Source: Bacteroidota bacterium (GTDB taxonomy: Bacteria > Bacteroidota > Bacteroidia > Chitinophagales > Chitinophagaceae). From it: a DNA stretch of 64,000 nucleotides. The stretch spans positions 62,001 to 126,000 of the forward strand of contig JAFDXI010000161.1 in assembly GCA_018268035.1 (NCBI GenBank), in the 5' to 3' direction. Numbering within the stretch: position 1 is the stretch's first letter; each line of letters starts with the position of its first letter. The notes beneath the pieces are model-generated. The model ran no database searches. It saw only the letters and a program-made list of their open reading frames with translations, and was not told the DNA's origin. The position numbers and the translations under genes were made by a program. Below are positions 54,457 to 63,405 of this stretch, piece by piece.

Positions 54457-55545
54457 TTATTGCCAGTTACTTACCCAAACAAAATAAGGGCGATAAGCAT
54501 CAGCATTTTTATAAAATCCACCTGATGTTATTGCATTGGTGCAATAACCTACCAGCAATTTATTGTCAGTTATTAATTCAGGATGAGCATTTGCGTTATA
54601 AGTCCAAATATCAATATCTCCAATTTTTTCTGGTGTGGTATAAACCAATCTCTTTCTTGTAAAAGGTCCAACAGGGCTGGCAGCATCCCATAGATAAATC
54701 TTTGGCCCCAATAAATTTTCCTGTGATAAAAGATATTGTTTACCTGCATATTCAAAAAATGAAAAACTTTCTGATACACCACCTAAGATTCTTACACTCG
54801 AATCTTTGTTGGCAACCCAGTTAACACCATTCCAGTAAGTCACATGCAACGGGTTTGATTTGTTCAATCTTGCAACGTGAATGAATTTATTGTATTTGGT
54901 GCTTTCAGCTCCATATAAATATACATACCCATCGCTGCTTTCAAATGCATTACTTGCCCAGTTGATTAAAGTGTCTTTTGAAAAGGGAACAATCTTCCTG
55001 ACAGTTAATGCAGGGTAATTTAATATCGCAACATCCACACCAATCAATTTAAAATCGAAAGAGCCGGTACCAAATGCATGTATCCTGTCTAATAAAACAT
55101 AAACGCTGGTATTATTTTTATTCATGAAAATACTGCCAGGCCAATAAAAATCAACATCTGTTGTTCTGAAATAAGGTTTTGGATTTTTTTTTGTACCTCC
55201 ATAGTATGTAGTAAAATTGCCACCATAGATATCCATTGTTGTAAGCTGGTTATGGATAAATCCAACCAGTGGGCGGGAACGGTCTTCATAAACAGTGTCT
55301 AAAAAAGAATCGCCCCACAGCCAGATTATGCGACCATCAGGGAGTTTGTACGAAATGGCACCATCTCCCCCGGTCCATCCATTGCCATAACGGGTAAAAA
55401 CACTATCCCAGTAAGTTGCTTCTGTTGAATTTAGTTTTGCAACAGAATTTGTAGCAACTGATGTTGAGGATGATGTGATAAAACTTTCTTTTTTACAGGA
55501 TGTTAATGCATATAAGCAAAAAATAATACAGCAGATTTTTTTCAT
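54457..55545 (-). CDS. DUF4185/DUF5005-like beta-propeller lipoprotein
   Basis: 362 residues with lipobox MKKICCIIFCLYALTSC. The N-terminal mature part has WDSVFTRYGNGWTGGDGAISYKLPDGRIIWLWGDS, the type of WTGxDG...LWxxGDS motif seen in five-bladed propeller, glycoside-hydrolase-like proteins of DUF4185/DUF5005. Later PYFRTTDVDFYWPGSIF and GYCTNAITSGGFYKNADAYRPYFVWV are compatible. Possibly binds or cleaves extracellular glycans; no catalytic residues assigned. Convergent with cbpM. Confidence 0.75.
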   Translation of the reverse strand: MKKICCIIFCLYALTSCKKESFITSSSTSVATNSVAKLNSTEATYWDSVFTRYGNGWTGGDGAISYKLPDGRIIWLWGDSFLDTVYEDRSRPLVGFIHNQLTTMDIYGGNFTTYYGGTKKNPKPYFRTTDVDFYWPGSIFMNKNNTSVYVLLDRIHAFGTGSFDFKLIGVDVAILNYPALTVRKIVPFSKDTLINWASNAFESSDGYVYLYGAESTKYNKFIHVARLNKSNPLHVTYWNGVNWVANKDSSVRILGGVSESFSFFEYAGKQYLLSQENLLGPKIYLWDAASPVGPFTRKRLVYTTPEKIGDIDIWTYNANAHPELITDNKLLVGYCTNAITSGGFYKNADAYRPYFVWVSNWQ

Positions 55546-55680
55546 GTCGGACTAAATATTATCAATATCAAAAATAAAGGTAATTGATATGAACATAACG
55601 ATACAAACTTTCAAGACAAAGATTTTAATTCGTTATCGTTAATCATTAAGCAATAAACATAACAAAATAGTAGTGCATCT

Positions 55681-56103
55681 TTGCATGAATTGAAGTTAGA
55701 ATTGATTAAAGCATTTTCATATAATAAATCAGGAAAGCTGAAGAGCAAAAGACAGATTGATACTGTTTTTAAAGCAGGCAAAAGTTTCAAAGTATTTCCT
55801 ATAAAGGTTTTCTATCTTATTGATGAAGGTGAAAAATGTTTGCAGTGTGGTGTGGGTGTAAGCAGTCGGTTTTTTAAAAATGCAGTTGACAGAAACAGAA
55901 TTAAGCGTTTATTAAGGGAAGCATACAGAACAGAGCAACAATCTTTACACGATTTTCTTAACAACAAACAAAAACAACTCAATGTATTTTTACTGTTTAT
56001 TGATAAATCGTTACCCGAGTATCCTTCTATGAAAACAAAAATGAAAATTTGTATCAACCGTTTGATAAAAGAGATGAATGAAGCAGATTTTAAAAATACT
56101 TAG
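55681..56103 (+). CDS. rnpA: Ribonuclease P protein component
   Basis: Up to 140 residues. [27 protein letters not shown] and the RNR signature [13 protein letters not shown] (~73-85) identify the protein subunit that assists RNase P RNA in tRNA 5' processing. No ATG start fits: the frame begins at TTG 55681, with other TTG codons at 55690 and 55702. A variant -7 box CATCTTTG (55676-55683) overlaps the first TTG, so the true start may be the later TTG. rpmH, the usual upstream neighbour, is absent. Its end overlaps yidD by 26 nt. Confidence 0.92.
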   Translation: MHELKLELIKAFSYNKSGKLKSKRQIDTVFKAGKSFKVFPIKVFYLIDEGEKCLQCGVGVSSRFFKNAVDRNRIKRLLREAYRTEQQSLHDFLNNKQKQLNVFLLFIDKSLPEYPSMKTKMKICINRLIKEMNEADFKNT

Positions 56104-56308
56104 TTACCCCTTTATATTTCTTATCTGGATTTATCAGAAAGTAATATCACCGGTATTAGGCCCAAAATGCAGGTTTACCCCAACATGCTCGCACTATGCA
56201 ATAGAAGCTTTTAAAAAACATGGAATATTTAAAGGCTTCTGGCTTTCAGCAAAACGTATTTCGCGATGCCATCCTTGGGGTGGGAGTGGATATGATCCTG
56301 TACCTTAA
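56078..56308 (+). CDS. yidD: Membrane protein insertion efficiency factor YidD
   Basis: 76 residues, standard length. A hydrophobic N-terminus ([21 protein letters not shown]) is followed by [19 protein letters not shown] and the C-terminal [15 protein letters not shown]; the three Cys and CHPW motif are family hallmarks. It aids insertion of membrane proteins by YidC. Overlaps rnpA, its usual operon partner. Confidence 0.96.
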   Translation: MKQILKILSYPFIFLIWIYQKVISPVLGPKCRFTPTCSHYAIEAFKKHGIFKGFWLSAKRISRCHPWGGSGYDPVP

Positions 56309-56341
56309 AGTATTTTTTTCATTAAATGTCATACACACAAT

Positions 56342-56434
56342 AAAAAAATAGGCCAGCCCTAAAGAGAGCCGGCCGTTGCTAACCTATGAAAAACACCAAG
56401 TTAAATATCTTTAAATGATTTTGTTTAAAATTGA
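56342..56434 (-). ncRNA. Repeated structured element, copy 2 (candidate small RNA with own promoter)
   Basis: Minus-strand unit of about 93 nt. The conserved part (56342-56415) matches copy 1 at 33361-33432. Hairpin arms are GGCCGGCTCT and AGGGCTGGCC around a 4-nt loop, followed by TATTTTTTT; as RNA on this strand all positions pair with two G-U pairs, whereas the plus strand would have two A-C mismatches. A consensus promoter at 56441-56470 predicts a start near 56434. No known RNA family was recognised by eye. Confidence 0.45.
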
Positions 56435-56440
56435 AAAACG

Positions 56441-56470
56441 CAAAATTAATTATATGTAATAATTACACAA
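56441..56470 (-). promoter_or_regulatory. Consensus promoter of the candidate small RNA
   Basis: On the minus strand, TTG (56470-56468), exactly 19 nt, then TAATTTTG (56448-56441). It lies between the stop of the Crp-family gene and the repeated element. Confidence 0.55.
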
Positions 56471-56492
56471 TGCCTCAAATGACACAAAAATT

Positions 56493-57086
56493 TTAATTTA
56501 ACTTTTTCCTTATACGATTAAGCGTTTCCCTGCTTACACCTAAATATGAAGCCAGATGCATTAAGGGGATTCGTTGCAAAAAATCCGGTTTATTTTTTAT
56601 TAAATACAGATACCTTTCTTCTGCTGACATGACTTTGAAACTGTTTGAATGATTTTCTTCTCTAAAATATAATTGTTGAAAAAACCTGAACAACAAAAAA
56701 TGCATAGATGAATCACCTATAAAAAATGTGGTAGCATCTTTCTTGGTTATATAATATACGGTACCTTTTTCCAAAGCAACAATATTAAATGTAGCAGGAG
56801 TTTCATCACGAAAGCTTTCAAAATCGCTTACTACTTCTCCTTCAAAATGAAAATTCACATTTAACTCCTTACTATTTTTAAATAAAAAATCCCTTAAACC
56901 CCCTTGATAAATAAAATATATCCTTTTACAAATTTCACCCTCCTTCAATAAAACATCTCCTCTTTTAAAATGTTTGATATGCAATATATCCGCCAATTTT
57001 TCAAATCCGGCATCCAGTAAAGGAGCAATTGATTGAATTTTTTGGCGGAAGCTTTCCATTGCTTCCGGATTTTTATTCAGTGACAT
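56493..57086 (-). CDS. Crp/Fnr family transcriptional regulator
   Basis: 197 residues. Residues ~25-125 form a cyclic-nucleotide-binding fold (HIKHFKRGDVLLKEGEICKRIYFIYQGGLRDFLF), and the C-terminal part has a short helix-turn-helix (MHLASYLGVSRETLNRIRKKL). No cysteines for an FNR Fe-S cluster are arranged at the N-terminus. This is the short Bacteroidota subgroup with many paralogues and unknown effectors. Confidence 0.9.
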   Translation of the reverse strand: MSLNKNPEAMESFRQKIQSIAPLLDAGFEKLADILHIKHFKRGDVLLKEGEICKRIYFIYQGGLRDFLFKNSKELNVNFHFEGEVVSDFESFRDETPATFNIVALEKGTVYYITKKDATTFFIGDSSMHFLLFRFFQQLYFREENHSNSFKVMSAEERYLYLIKNKPDFLQRIPLMHLASYLGVSRETLNRIRKKLN

Positions 57087-57331
57087 AAATACAAGTTAGC
57101 AACCAAGTTTTCATGCTACAGTAAATTTCTGAAACTTTATTGTAAAGAAAAAAATATATTCTGAAAATAATTTTTTTTTGCGGCGAACTGCCAAAATCTT
57201 TTGGTCATTATACAATAAAAAGCGATAAAGCTTCTTTTTTGACCCTGCTTGCTGTTAAAATGATACTGCATTATTCATACAAAATTTACGGAGTCATTTA
57301 AAAATAAAAGGATTTGAATACTTTTTTTCAT

Positions 57332-57375
57332 AAAAAAAGCATGAAAAGAAAAATGAAATGTTCCTTCCATGCTTT
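57332..57375 (-). terminator. Terminator of tRNA-Lys
   Basis: Minus strand: AAAGCATGGAAGGAA (from 57375) pairs with TTCTTTTCATGCTTT (ending 57336) over 15 positions, including two G-T pairs, then more T residues to 57332. Confidence 0.88.
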
Positions 57376-57381
57376 ACCCTG

Positions 57382-57454
57382 TGACCCCGCAGAGACTCGA
57401 ACTCTGGACCCATTGATTAAGAGTCAATTGCTCTACCAACTGAGCTACGGAGTC
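57382..57454 (-). tRNA. tRNA-Lys (anticodon CTT)
   Basis: Minus strand: acceptor GACTCCG/CGGGGTC, D-arm GCTCAGTTGGTAGAGC, anticodon stem ATTGA/TCAAT with loop CTCTTAA (anticodon CTT), T-loop TTCGAGT, discriminator A. CCA is not encoded in full. Four arms pair well. Confidence 0.96.
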
Positions 57455-57482
57455 AATTTTTTTAAGAACTAACGCAATTGCG

Positions 57483-57518
57483 GGTTGCAAAAATAACTGT
57501 TTGCCGTATTTTGCAACC
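57483..57518. promoter_or_regulatory. Palindromic two-way promoter between tRNA-Lys and gmk
   Basis: GGTTGCAAAA (57483-57492) and TTTTGCAACC (57509-57518) are a perfect 10-bp inverted repeat. On the minus strand it gives TTG-N18-TATTTTTG (57488-57495) toward tRNA-Lys; on the plus strand TTG-N18-GTATTTTG (57506-57513) toward gmk. Each arm serves as -33 for one direction and as part of -7 for the other. Confidence 0.55.
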
Positions 57519-57530
57519 TAAATATTTTTA

Positions 57531-58106
57531 ATGGCTGAATATTTACAAAAACTTATTATAATTACTGCACCCTCAGGAGCGGGTAAAACATCAGTCACAA
57601 AATATTTACTGGATAAAATTCCACAACTGAGTTTTTCTGTCTCTGCCACTACCAGGAAACCTCGCAGCAATGAACTGAATGGAGTGGACTATTATTTTAT
57701 AACTGAAGAAGCATTCCATCAGAAGATTCAGGAAGATGATTTTATAGAATGGGAAATGGTGTATGAAGGAAAATATTACGGTACATTTAAAAGCGAGTTG
57801 CAAAGGATATGGGATGAAAACAAAACACCGATGCTCGATATTGATGTAAAAGGTGCCATCCATGTGCATGAACAATTTAACAGCAATTGCCTTACGCTTT
57901 TTATAGAACCACCATCTGTGGAAGAATTAAAAAAGAGATTGCAAAGCCGGGGCACAGAAAGCCTGGAAAGTTTGCAGACAAGGTTAAACAAGGCAGTGTA
58001 TGAATTAAGTTTCAAAGAACATTTCAATAAAATCATCATCAACGATAAACTGGATGATGCCTGCAAAGATGCAGAAAGCGCCGTTAGGAAATTTTTAGGT
58101 TTATAA
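57531..58106 (+). CDS. gmk: Guanylate kinase
   Basis: 191 residues. P-loop ITAPSGAGKTSVTKYL (~11-26), GMP-binding SVSATTRKPRSNELNGVDYYFI, EWEMVYEGKYYGTF and LDIDVKGAIHV. It phosphorylates GMP to GDP, feeding GTP synthesis and thereby the GDP-sugars of the heptose pathway. Standard length. The SDR gene follows after 9 nt. Confidence 0.97.
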   Translation: MAEYLQKLIIITAPSGAGKTSVTKYLLDKIPQLSFSVSATTRKPRSNELNGVDYYFITEEAFHQKIQEDDFIEWEMVYEGKYYGTFKSELQRIWDENKTPMLDIDVKGAIHVHEQFNSNCLTLFIEPPSVEELKKRLQSRGTESLESLQTRLNKAVYELSFKEHFNKIIINDKLDDACKDAESAVRKFLGL

Positions 58107-58115
58107 ATTTGAGCT

Positions 58116-58934
58116 ATGACATTTCAGAATAAAACAGTATTCATTACCGGGGCCAGCCGCGGTATCGGTAAAGCAATTGCATTGAGATTAGCGAAAGAAG
58201 GCGCCAATATTGTGGTGGCTGCAAAATCAGTTGAAGAGGATCCGAGGCTGGGTGGAACTATTTTTTCTGCAGCAAAAGAAATTGAAGCTGCCGGTGGTAA
58301 AGCATTGGCAGTGCAGGTGGACATACGTAATGAAGAACAAATCATACATGCTGTCGAGAAAGCAGTTGAAACATTTGGCGGCATTGATATATTAGTCAAT
58401 AATGCTTCTGCCATTCAGCTCACCAACACTGAACAAACACCATCAAAAAAATTTGACCTGATGTTCAGCATCAATGTGCGGGGCACATTTTTAATGACAC
58501 AACATTGTATCCCACACCTGAAGAATTCAAACAACCCACACATTCTTACTTTATCACCACCGATAAACCTGGATGCAAAATGGCTCAATAATCATGTGGC
58601 TTATACTATGAGCAAATACAACATGACGATGATGGCTTTGGGCTGGAGCGGTGAATTGAAACATTACAATATTGCATCCAACACTTTGTGGCCTGCAACA
58701 ACGATAGCAACTGCTGCCGTTCAAAATTTATTGGGTGGTGATGCATTGGTTAAGATGAGCCGTAAACCTGAGATCCTTGCAGATGCTGCTTATTTTATTT
58801 TGAGAAAAGCAGCATCAGTTTGTACAGGTAATAATTTTATTGATGAGGAAGTATTTAAAAAAGAAAATATCCATGACTTAAGTAAATATGATGTAACACC
58901 CGGCGGGCAATTATATCCTGACTTATTTTTATAA
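58116..58934 (+). CDS. SDR family oxidoreductase (HSDL2-like)
   Basis: 272 residues of the short-chain dehydrogenase family: cofactor loop ITGASRGIGKAIALRLA, DILVNNASAIQ, catalytic Ser region ILTLSPPINL and YTMSKYN (YxxxK). The insertion VVAAKSVEEDPRLGGTIFSAAKEIEAAGG and the LNNHVAYTMSKYNMTM stretch resemble the hydroxysteroid dehydrogenase-like 2 subgroup. NADP is likely; the substrate is unknown, possibly fatty acyl derivatives. Probably co-transcribed with gmk. Confidence 0.9.
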   Translation: MTFQNKTVFITGASRGIGKAIALRLAKEGANIVVAAKSVEEDPRLGGTIFSAAKEIEAAGGKALAVQVDIRNEEQIIHAVEKAVETFGGIDILVNNASAIQLTNTEQTPSKKFDLMFSINVRGTFLMTQHCIPHLKNSNNPHILTLSPPINLDAKWLNNHVAYTMSKYNMTMMALGWSGELKHYNIASNTLWPATTIATAAVQNLLGGDALVKMSRKPEILADAAYFILRKAASVCTGNNFIDEEVFKKENIHDLSKYDVTPGGQLYPDLFL

Positions 58935-59271
58935 TGAATGATGCTCAATTTTTTTACTGAAAAATAATTTCACTATTTAGCTGAAACCCTTACCGGATGC
59001 GGGTTTCACTGCTCAAAAAAGATATATTGCTGAAGGGCTGCGGGATAGAGCGGAAAGCCCGGTGATGATGTGTGCATGGCTTTGTGCCGGACTTGCAGCG
59101 ATAGCCCGGACAAATGTTGAAAACAGTTTTACTGCTGACAGCACCAAATTAATTTTATTCAACTCGCTTTTATTTTCTCATCACTATGTTGTATGTTGCC
59201 CTTCAATTATGCATTACTAATACAAAATAGTAATGCTGCCATCATTCTTTTCAGAAACAAAAAAATAAAAG
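58935..59271. other. Intergenic region with a GC-rich REP-like islet
   Basis: No protein gene. Within it, 58981-59110 is markedly richer in G+C than its surroundings. GAAACCC (58983-58989) and GGGTTTC (59001-59007) form a hairpin, and AGCGGAAAGCCCGG (59049-59062) and AGCGATAGCCCGG (59098-59110) are imperfect direct repeats in a stretch that can fold extensively. It resembles dispersed extragenic repeats of Bacteroidota; only one copy is in this window. Confidence 0.45.
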
Positions 59272-60096
59272 ATGAATAGAAAATTTTATTTAACTGCTGC
59301 AAGTATTTTTTGTTTAGTAATAGTCAATGCACAAACAGAGGCCGACACTGCTACTATGTATCCTGGTGTGCAGTATCACGGTGATACAACCACGCACGAG
59401 GCCACAGAATTTTACAGGCCGGTGCCGCCTATTGTTACACCAGGAAAAAATTGTGGTGATGCGCCATCTGATGCAATTATTTTGTTTGATGGTAAAAACC
59501 TGAATCAATGGGAATCTGTGAGTGACCCATCAAAACCTGCTGACTGGATAATAGCTAATGGTGTATTAACAGTGAATAAAAAAGGCTCAGGTAATATACA
59601 GACCAAAGAAAAATTTATGGATTACCAGTTGCATATTGAATGGAAAGAGCCAGTTGATATTGATGGTTCTGGACAGTTGCGTGGTAACAGTGGTGTGTTT
59701 CTTGCATCAACTGGTCCAGGTGATGATGGTTATGAAGTGCAGATACTGGATTGTTATCACAATACCACTTATACCAATGGCCAAACGGCTGCTGTGTATA
59801 AACAAGGAATCCCATTGGCGAATGCATGTAAAAAACCTGGTGAGTGGCAGACTTATGATATCATCTGGACGGCACCACGATTTGATGCATCAGGTCATTT
59901 AACAGACTCTGCTAGGGTTACAGTTATTCACAATGGTGTGTTGGTGCAAAATAATTTTAAACTGAGAGGAGTAACACGATATATTGGTTTGCCTTATTAT
60001 ATGCCACATGGTGCTTTGCCCATCAAGTTGCAGGCGCATGGGGATGCAAGCAAGCCAATCAGTTTCAGAAATATCTGGGTAAGGCCATTGAATTAA
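59272..60096 (+). CDS. Secreted DUF1080 (3-keto-disaccharide hydrolase-like) protein
   Basis: 274 residues with signal peptide MNRKFYLTAASIFCLVIVNAQ. After a short linker, residues ~60-274 form a concanavalin-like DUF1080 domain: DAIILFDGKNLNQWE, ADWIIANGVLTVNKKGSGNIQTKEKFMDYQLHIEWK, RGNSGVFLAS, DGYEVQILDCYHNTTYTNGQTAAVYKQ and the terminal ISFRNIWVRPL. Domains of this type occur in glycan-active enzymes. Monocistronic with its own terminator. Confidence 0.93.
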   Translation: MNRKFYLTAASIFCLVIVNAQTEADTATMYPGVQYHGDTTTHEATEFYRPVPPIVTPGKNCGDAPSDAIILFDGKNLNQWESVSDPSKPADWIIANGVLTVNKKGSGNIQTKEKFMDYQLHIEWKEPVDIDGSGQLRGNSGVFLASTGPGDDGYEVQILDCYHNTTYTNGQTAAVYKQGIPLANACKKPGEWQTYDIIWTAPRFDASGHLTDSARVTVIHNGVLVQNNFKLRGVTRYIGLPYYMPHGALPIKLQAHGDASKPISFRNIWVRPLN

Positions 60097-60110
60097 AATC
60101 TTAATAAAGA

Positions 60111-60147
60111 AAGGCAGGTTTTCAAAATTTAACCTGCCTTTTTTTAT
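60111..60147 (+). terminator. Rho-independent terminator of the DUF1080 gene
   Basis: AAGGCAGGTT (60111-60120) and AACCTGCCTT (60131-60140) pair perfectly over 10 bp with a 10-nt loop; the T-run extends to about 60145. Confidence 0.92.
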
Positions 60148-60255
60148 GCTAAAAATCTTATTGTTTCATAGCATTACCATAATTACAGGTTTAATTTTTT
60201 TTGACTCAAAAATTTTTAATGAGGCCTTTCTATTGTTTAATCAAAAAGAATAAGT

Positions 60256-60714
60256 TTACATCTGATTCAGGTATGCATTGATGAGTTGCAATTCAAACCC
60301 CCTTTGTCGCAAGTAGTCTTTTATTTTTCTTTTTTTTATGAAAATATTTTTCTCGCTTTTTAGTGTAGTCAGTTTCCGGTTGGCCAACATTGTAAATATC
60401 TTTTTGTAATCTGCATCCTCAATTTGAGATAAACCTTTTCGGATGCAATAATCACTAACCTGTTTTTGTTTCAGTGCATACTTAATTTTTTCTTTACCCC
60501 AATGTTTTATCCTGAATTTGCCACCTGCATAAGCAATTGCAAAGCGTTCTTCGTTAAGAAAATTTTCTTCAATCAATAGAGTGAGCAATTGCTCAACTTC
60601 GTTGCGGTGTAAGCCATAAGAATAAAGTTTATCCCGTACTTCACTGTGGCACCTCTCCTGGTAAGCGCAAAAATGTTTTGCTTTTTGTAACGCTGTTATT
60701 AATGAATCTTCCAT
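60256..60714 (-). CDS. recX: Regulatory protein RecX
   Basis: 152 residues of tandem three-helix RecX repeats: CAYQERCHSEVRDKLYSYGLHRNEVEQLLTLLIEENFLNEERFAIAYAGGKFR is repeat 1 with the family's N-E-x-R-F-A motif, and WGKEKIKYALKQKQVSDYCIRKGL and KIKDYLRQRGFELQLINAYLNQM the others. It modulates RecA filaments. Start is the ATG in the sequence TGATG shared with the upstream metH stop, so translation is coupled, an unexpected partner for metH. Confidence 0.92.
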   Translation of the reverse strand: MEDSLITALQKAKHFCAYQERCHSEVRDKLYSYGLHRNEVEQLLTLLIEENFLNEERFAIAYAGGKFRIKHWGKEKIKYALKQKQVSDYCIRKGLSQIEDADYKKIFTMLANRKLTTLKSEKNIFIKKRKIKDYLRQRGFELQLINAYLNQM

Positions 60715-63401
60715 CAAGACTCTAAATTAGGCCTCAACCATTTTTCAGCCTCTTCTATGCTCCAGTTTTTTCTTTTTGCATAATCCGCTAATTGATCTTT
60801 ACCAATTTTCCCCAAACCAAAATAATGGCTTTTTGGATGAGCAAAATACCAACCGCAAACAGATGCTGGCGGGCTCATAGCGAGGCTTTCTGTGAGTTCT
60901 ATTCCTGCATTTTCTGTTGCATTGAGCAGGCTAAATAATTTTCTTTTTTCTGTGTGGTCAGGACATGCGGGATAACCGGGCGCTGGCCGGATGCCTTTAT
61001 ATTTTTCATGAATCAGTTCTTCATTGCTTAATGATTCATCTTTATCATAACCCCAATACACTTTTCTCACCTGCTGATGCATACATTCAGCAAAAGCTTC
61101 CACCATTCTGTCTCCTAATATTTGTACAAGGATTTTATTATAATCATCATTTTCAGCAGCAAATTTTTGAATATACTTATCAGCGCCTGCAATAGAAACA
61201 GCAAAAGCGCCCATATAATCCTGTTCAGTGCTACTTACAAAATCTGCCAGAGAAAAACTACAATACCCTTCTGCTTTTTTTGATTGTTGACGCAGGCTTT
61301 CCAGTTTTACATCACCTTTATTTGTTTGCAATGTGATTGTATCCCTGCCATTACTTTGAGCAGGCCAGAAGCCTATCACCGCACGTGCAGTAAACCAATG
61401 CTCATCAATTATTTTTTTAAGCAATGCCAGAGCATCATTATAAAGTTTTGTGGCTTCTTTTCCATAATTTTTATCAGTTAATATAGCAGGGAATTTACCA
61501 GGCATTTCCCAACCGATAAAGAATGGCCCCCAATCTATAAATTCTGCAATTGTTGCCAGGTCATAATCATTAAATGCTTTTACACCTTCAGTGATTGGTT
61601 TAAAAGGTGTATAATCTTTGGCAGGGAATTGCTCTCTGAGTGCGACAGCTTCTTCATAACTAATCATTGCTTTTTTTGATTGTTTAGATAAAAACTGTGT
61701 ACGCAGGTCATCATATTCTTTATGCAACTGTTTTAGCATTTCTGGTTTTTGCTCCTTATTTAAAAGGTTTGTTACAACAGTCACACTACGCGATGCATCC
61801 AATACATGAATAACACCATTATCATACTGGGGTGCAATCTTTACAGCTGTATGTATTCTTGAAGTAGTAGCGCCTCCAATTAACAAAGGTTGCTGCATAT
61901 TTCGTCGCTTCATTTCATTTGCTACATGCACCATCTCATCAAGTGAAGGTGTGATCAAACCACTAACACCGATAATGTCCACATTTTCTTTTATGGCTGT
62001 ATCCAAAATTTTATCTGCAGGCACCATAACGCCCAGGTCCATCACATCATATCCATTACAACCCAATACAACGCCAACAATATTCTTACCAATATCATGC
62101 ACATCTCCTTTTACTGTCGCCAATAAAATTTTTGCAGCCCCTTCCGCTTTTTCTAACTGTGGTGCATTATTTTTTTCTTCTTCAATAAATGGAGTTAGAT
62201 ATGCCACACTTTTTTTCATCACTCTTGCACTCTTTACCACCTGTGGTAAAAACATTTTACCACTACCGAATAAATCGCCTACCACATTCATTCCATCCAT
62301 CAATGGGCCTTCAATGACTGCCAATGGTTTTGGATAATTTTTTCTTGCTTCCTCAGTATCAATTTCTATAAAATCGGTAATGCCATTCACCAAAGAGTGC
62401 TTTAATCTTTCTTCAACTGTTCCATTGCGCCAGGCATCATCTTTCTTTTCTGTTTTCCCTTTTTGTTTTACGTTTTCAGCAAATACAATTAATTTTTCAG
62501 TGGCTTCATTGTTATCATTGTTGCGGTTAAGGATAACATCTTCACAGAGTTTTTTTAATGCAGGTTCTATTTCATCGTACACTACCAGTTGGCCTGCATT
62601 CACAATGCCCATATCCATACCTGCTTTGATAGCATAATATAAAAACACGCTATGCATAGCTTCACGCACATGGTCATTCCCTCTAAATGAAAAAGAAAGG
62701 TTACTGACACCACCACTCACTTTTGTGAGTGGCATTTTTTGTTTGATAAGCCTTGTGGCTTCAATATAATCCACAGCATAATTATTATGCTCTTCAAGTC
62801 CGGTGGCAATAGCAAAGATGTTGGGATCAAAGATGATGTCCTGTGGATCATAGGCCAGTTTTTCGGTAAGTATTTTATAAGCCCGTTCACTGAAGCTGAC
62901 CCTTTTCGCCAAAGTATCAGCCTGCCCATTTTCATCAAAGGCCATCACTACAACAGCAGCGCCATACATCTTGCATATTTCAGCCTGGTGAATAAATTTT
63001 TCTTCGCCTTCTTTTAGTGAAATGGAATTTACAATGCACTTGCCCTGCACACATTTTAAACCCGCTTCAATGATTTCAAACTTTGATGAGTCAATCATGA
63101 TGGGAATGCGAGCAATATCAGGTTCACTTTGCAGGAGGTTTAGAAAAGTAGTCATCGCCTGCACACCATCTAATAAAGCGTCATCCATATTGACATCTAA
63201 AACCTGTGCACCATTTTCTACCTGTTGCCTCGCTACACTTAATGCATCTTCATATTTATTTTCACGAACGAGTCTTGCAAATTTTTTTGAACCTGTTACA
63301 TTTGTACGTTCACCAATATTTACAAAATTAGATTCTGGTCTTATGGTTAAAGGTTCAAGTCCTGAAAGCCGCATGTAGGGTTTAATTATGTTATCACTCA
63401 T
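60714..63401 (-). CDS. metH: Methionine synthase, cobalamin-dependent, C-terminal part (pterin, B12 and activation domains)
   Basis: 895 residues corresponding to the MetH region after the homocysteine domain. Pterin-binding domain ~1-300 ([58 protein letters not shown]); B12 cap and Rossmann domains ~320-560 with the cobalt-ligand motif DVHDIGKN at about 432-439 and [13 protein letters not shown]; AdoMet activation domain to the end ([19 protein letters not shown]). It methylates homocysteine using methyltetrahydrofolate. The homocysteine-binding domain is a separate gene 4 nt upstream. Confidence 0.96.
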   Translation of the reverse strand: MSDNIIKPYMRLSGLEPLTIRPESNFVNIGERTNVTGSKKFARLVRENKYEDALSVARQQVENGAQVLDVNMDDALLDGVQAMTTFLNLLQSEPDIARIPIMIDSSKFEIIEAGLKCVQGKCIVNSISLKEGEEKFIHQAEICKMYGAAVVVMAFDENGQADTLAKRVSFSERAYKILTEKLAYDPQDIIFDPNIFAIATGLEEHNNYAVDYIEATRLIKQKMPLTKVSGGVSNLSFSFRGNDHVREAMHSVFLYYAIKAGMDMGIVNAGQLVVYDEIEPALKKLCEDVILNRNNDNNEATEKLIVFAENVKQKGKTEKKDDAWRNGTVEERLKHSLVNGITDFIEIDTEEARKNYPKPLAVIEGPLMDGMNVVGDLFGSGKMFLPQVVKSARVMKKSVAYLTPFIEEEKNNAPQLEKAEGAAKILLATVKGDVHDIGKNIVGVVLGCNGYDVMDLGVMVPADKILDTAIKENVDIIGVSGLITPSLDEMVHVANEMKRRNMQQPLLIGGATTSRIHTAVKIAPQYDNGVIHVLDASRSVTVVTNLLNKEQKPEMLKQLHKEYDDLRTQFLSKQSKKAMISYEEAVALREQFPAKDYTPFKPITEGVKAFNDYDLATIAEFIDWGPFFIGWEMPGKFPAILTDKNYGKEATKLYNDALALLKKIIDEHWFTARAVIGFWPAQSNGRDTITLQTNKGDVKLESLRQQSKKAEGYCSFSLADFVSSTEQDYMGAFAVSIAGADKYIQKFAAENDDYNKILVQILGDRMVEAFAECMHQQVRKVYWGYDKDESLSNEELIHEKYKGIRPAPGYPACPDHTEKRKLFSLLNATENAGIELTESLAMSPPASVCGWYFAHPKSHYFGLGKIGKDQLADYAKRKNWSIEEAEKWLRPNLES

Positions 63402-63405
63402 GTTA

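Noticed and set aside
58978-59115. tRNA or tmRNA fragment in the GC-rich islet
   Set aside because: No T-loop TTCGANTC or acceptor/anticodon stems could be arranged.
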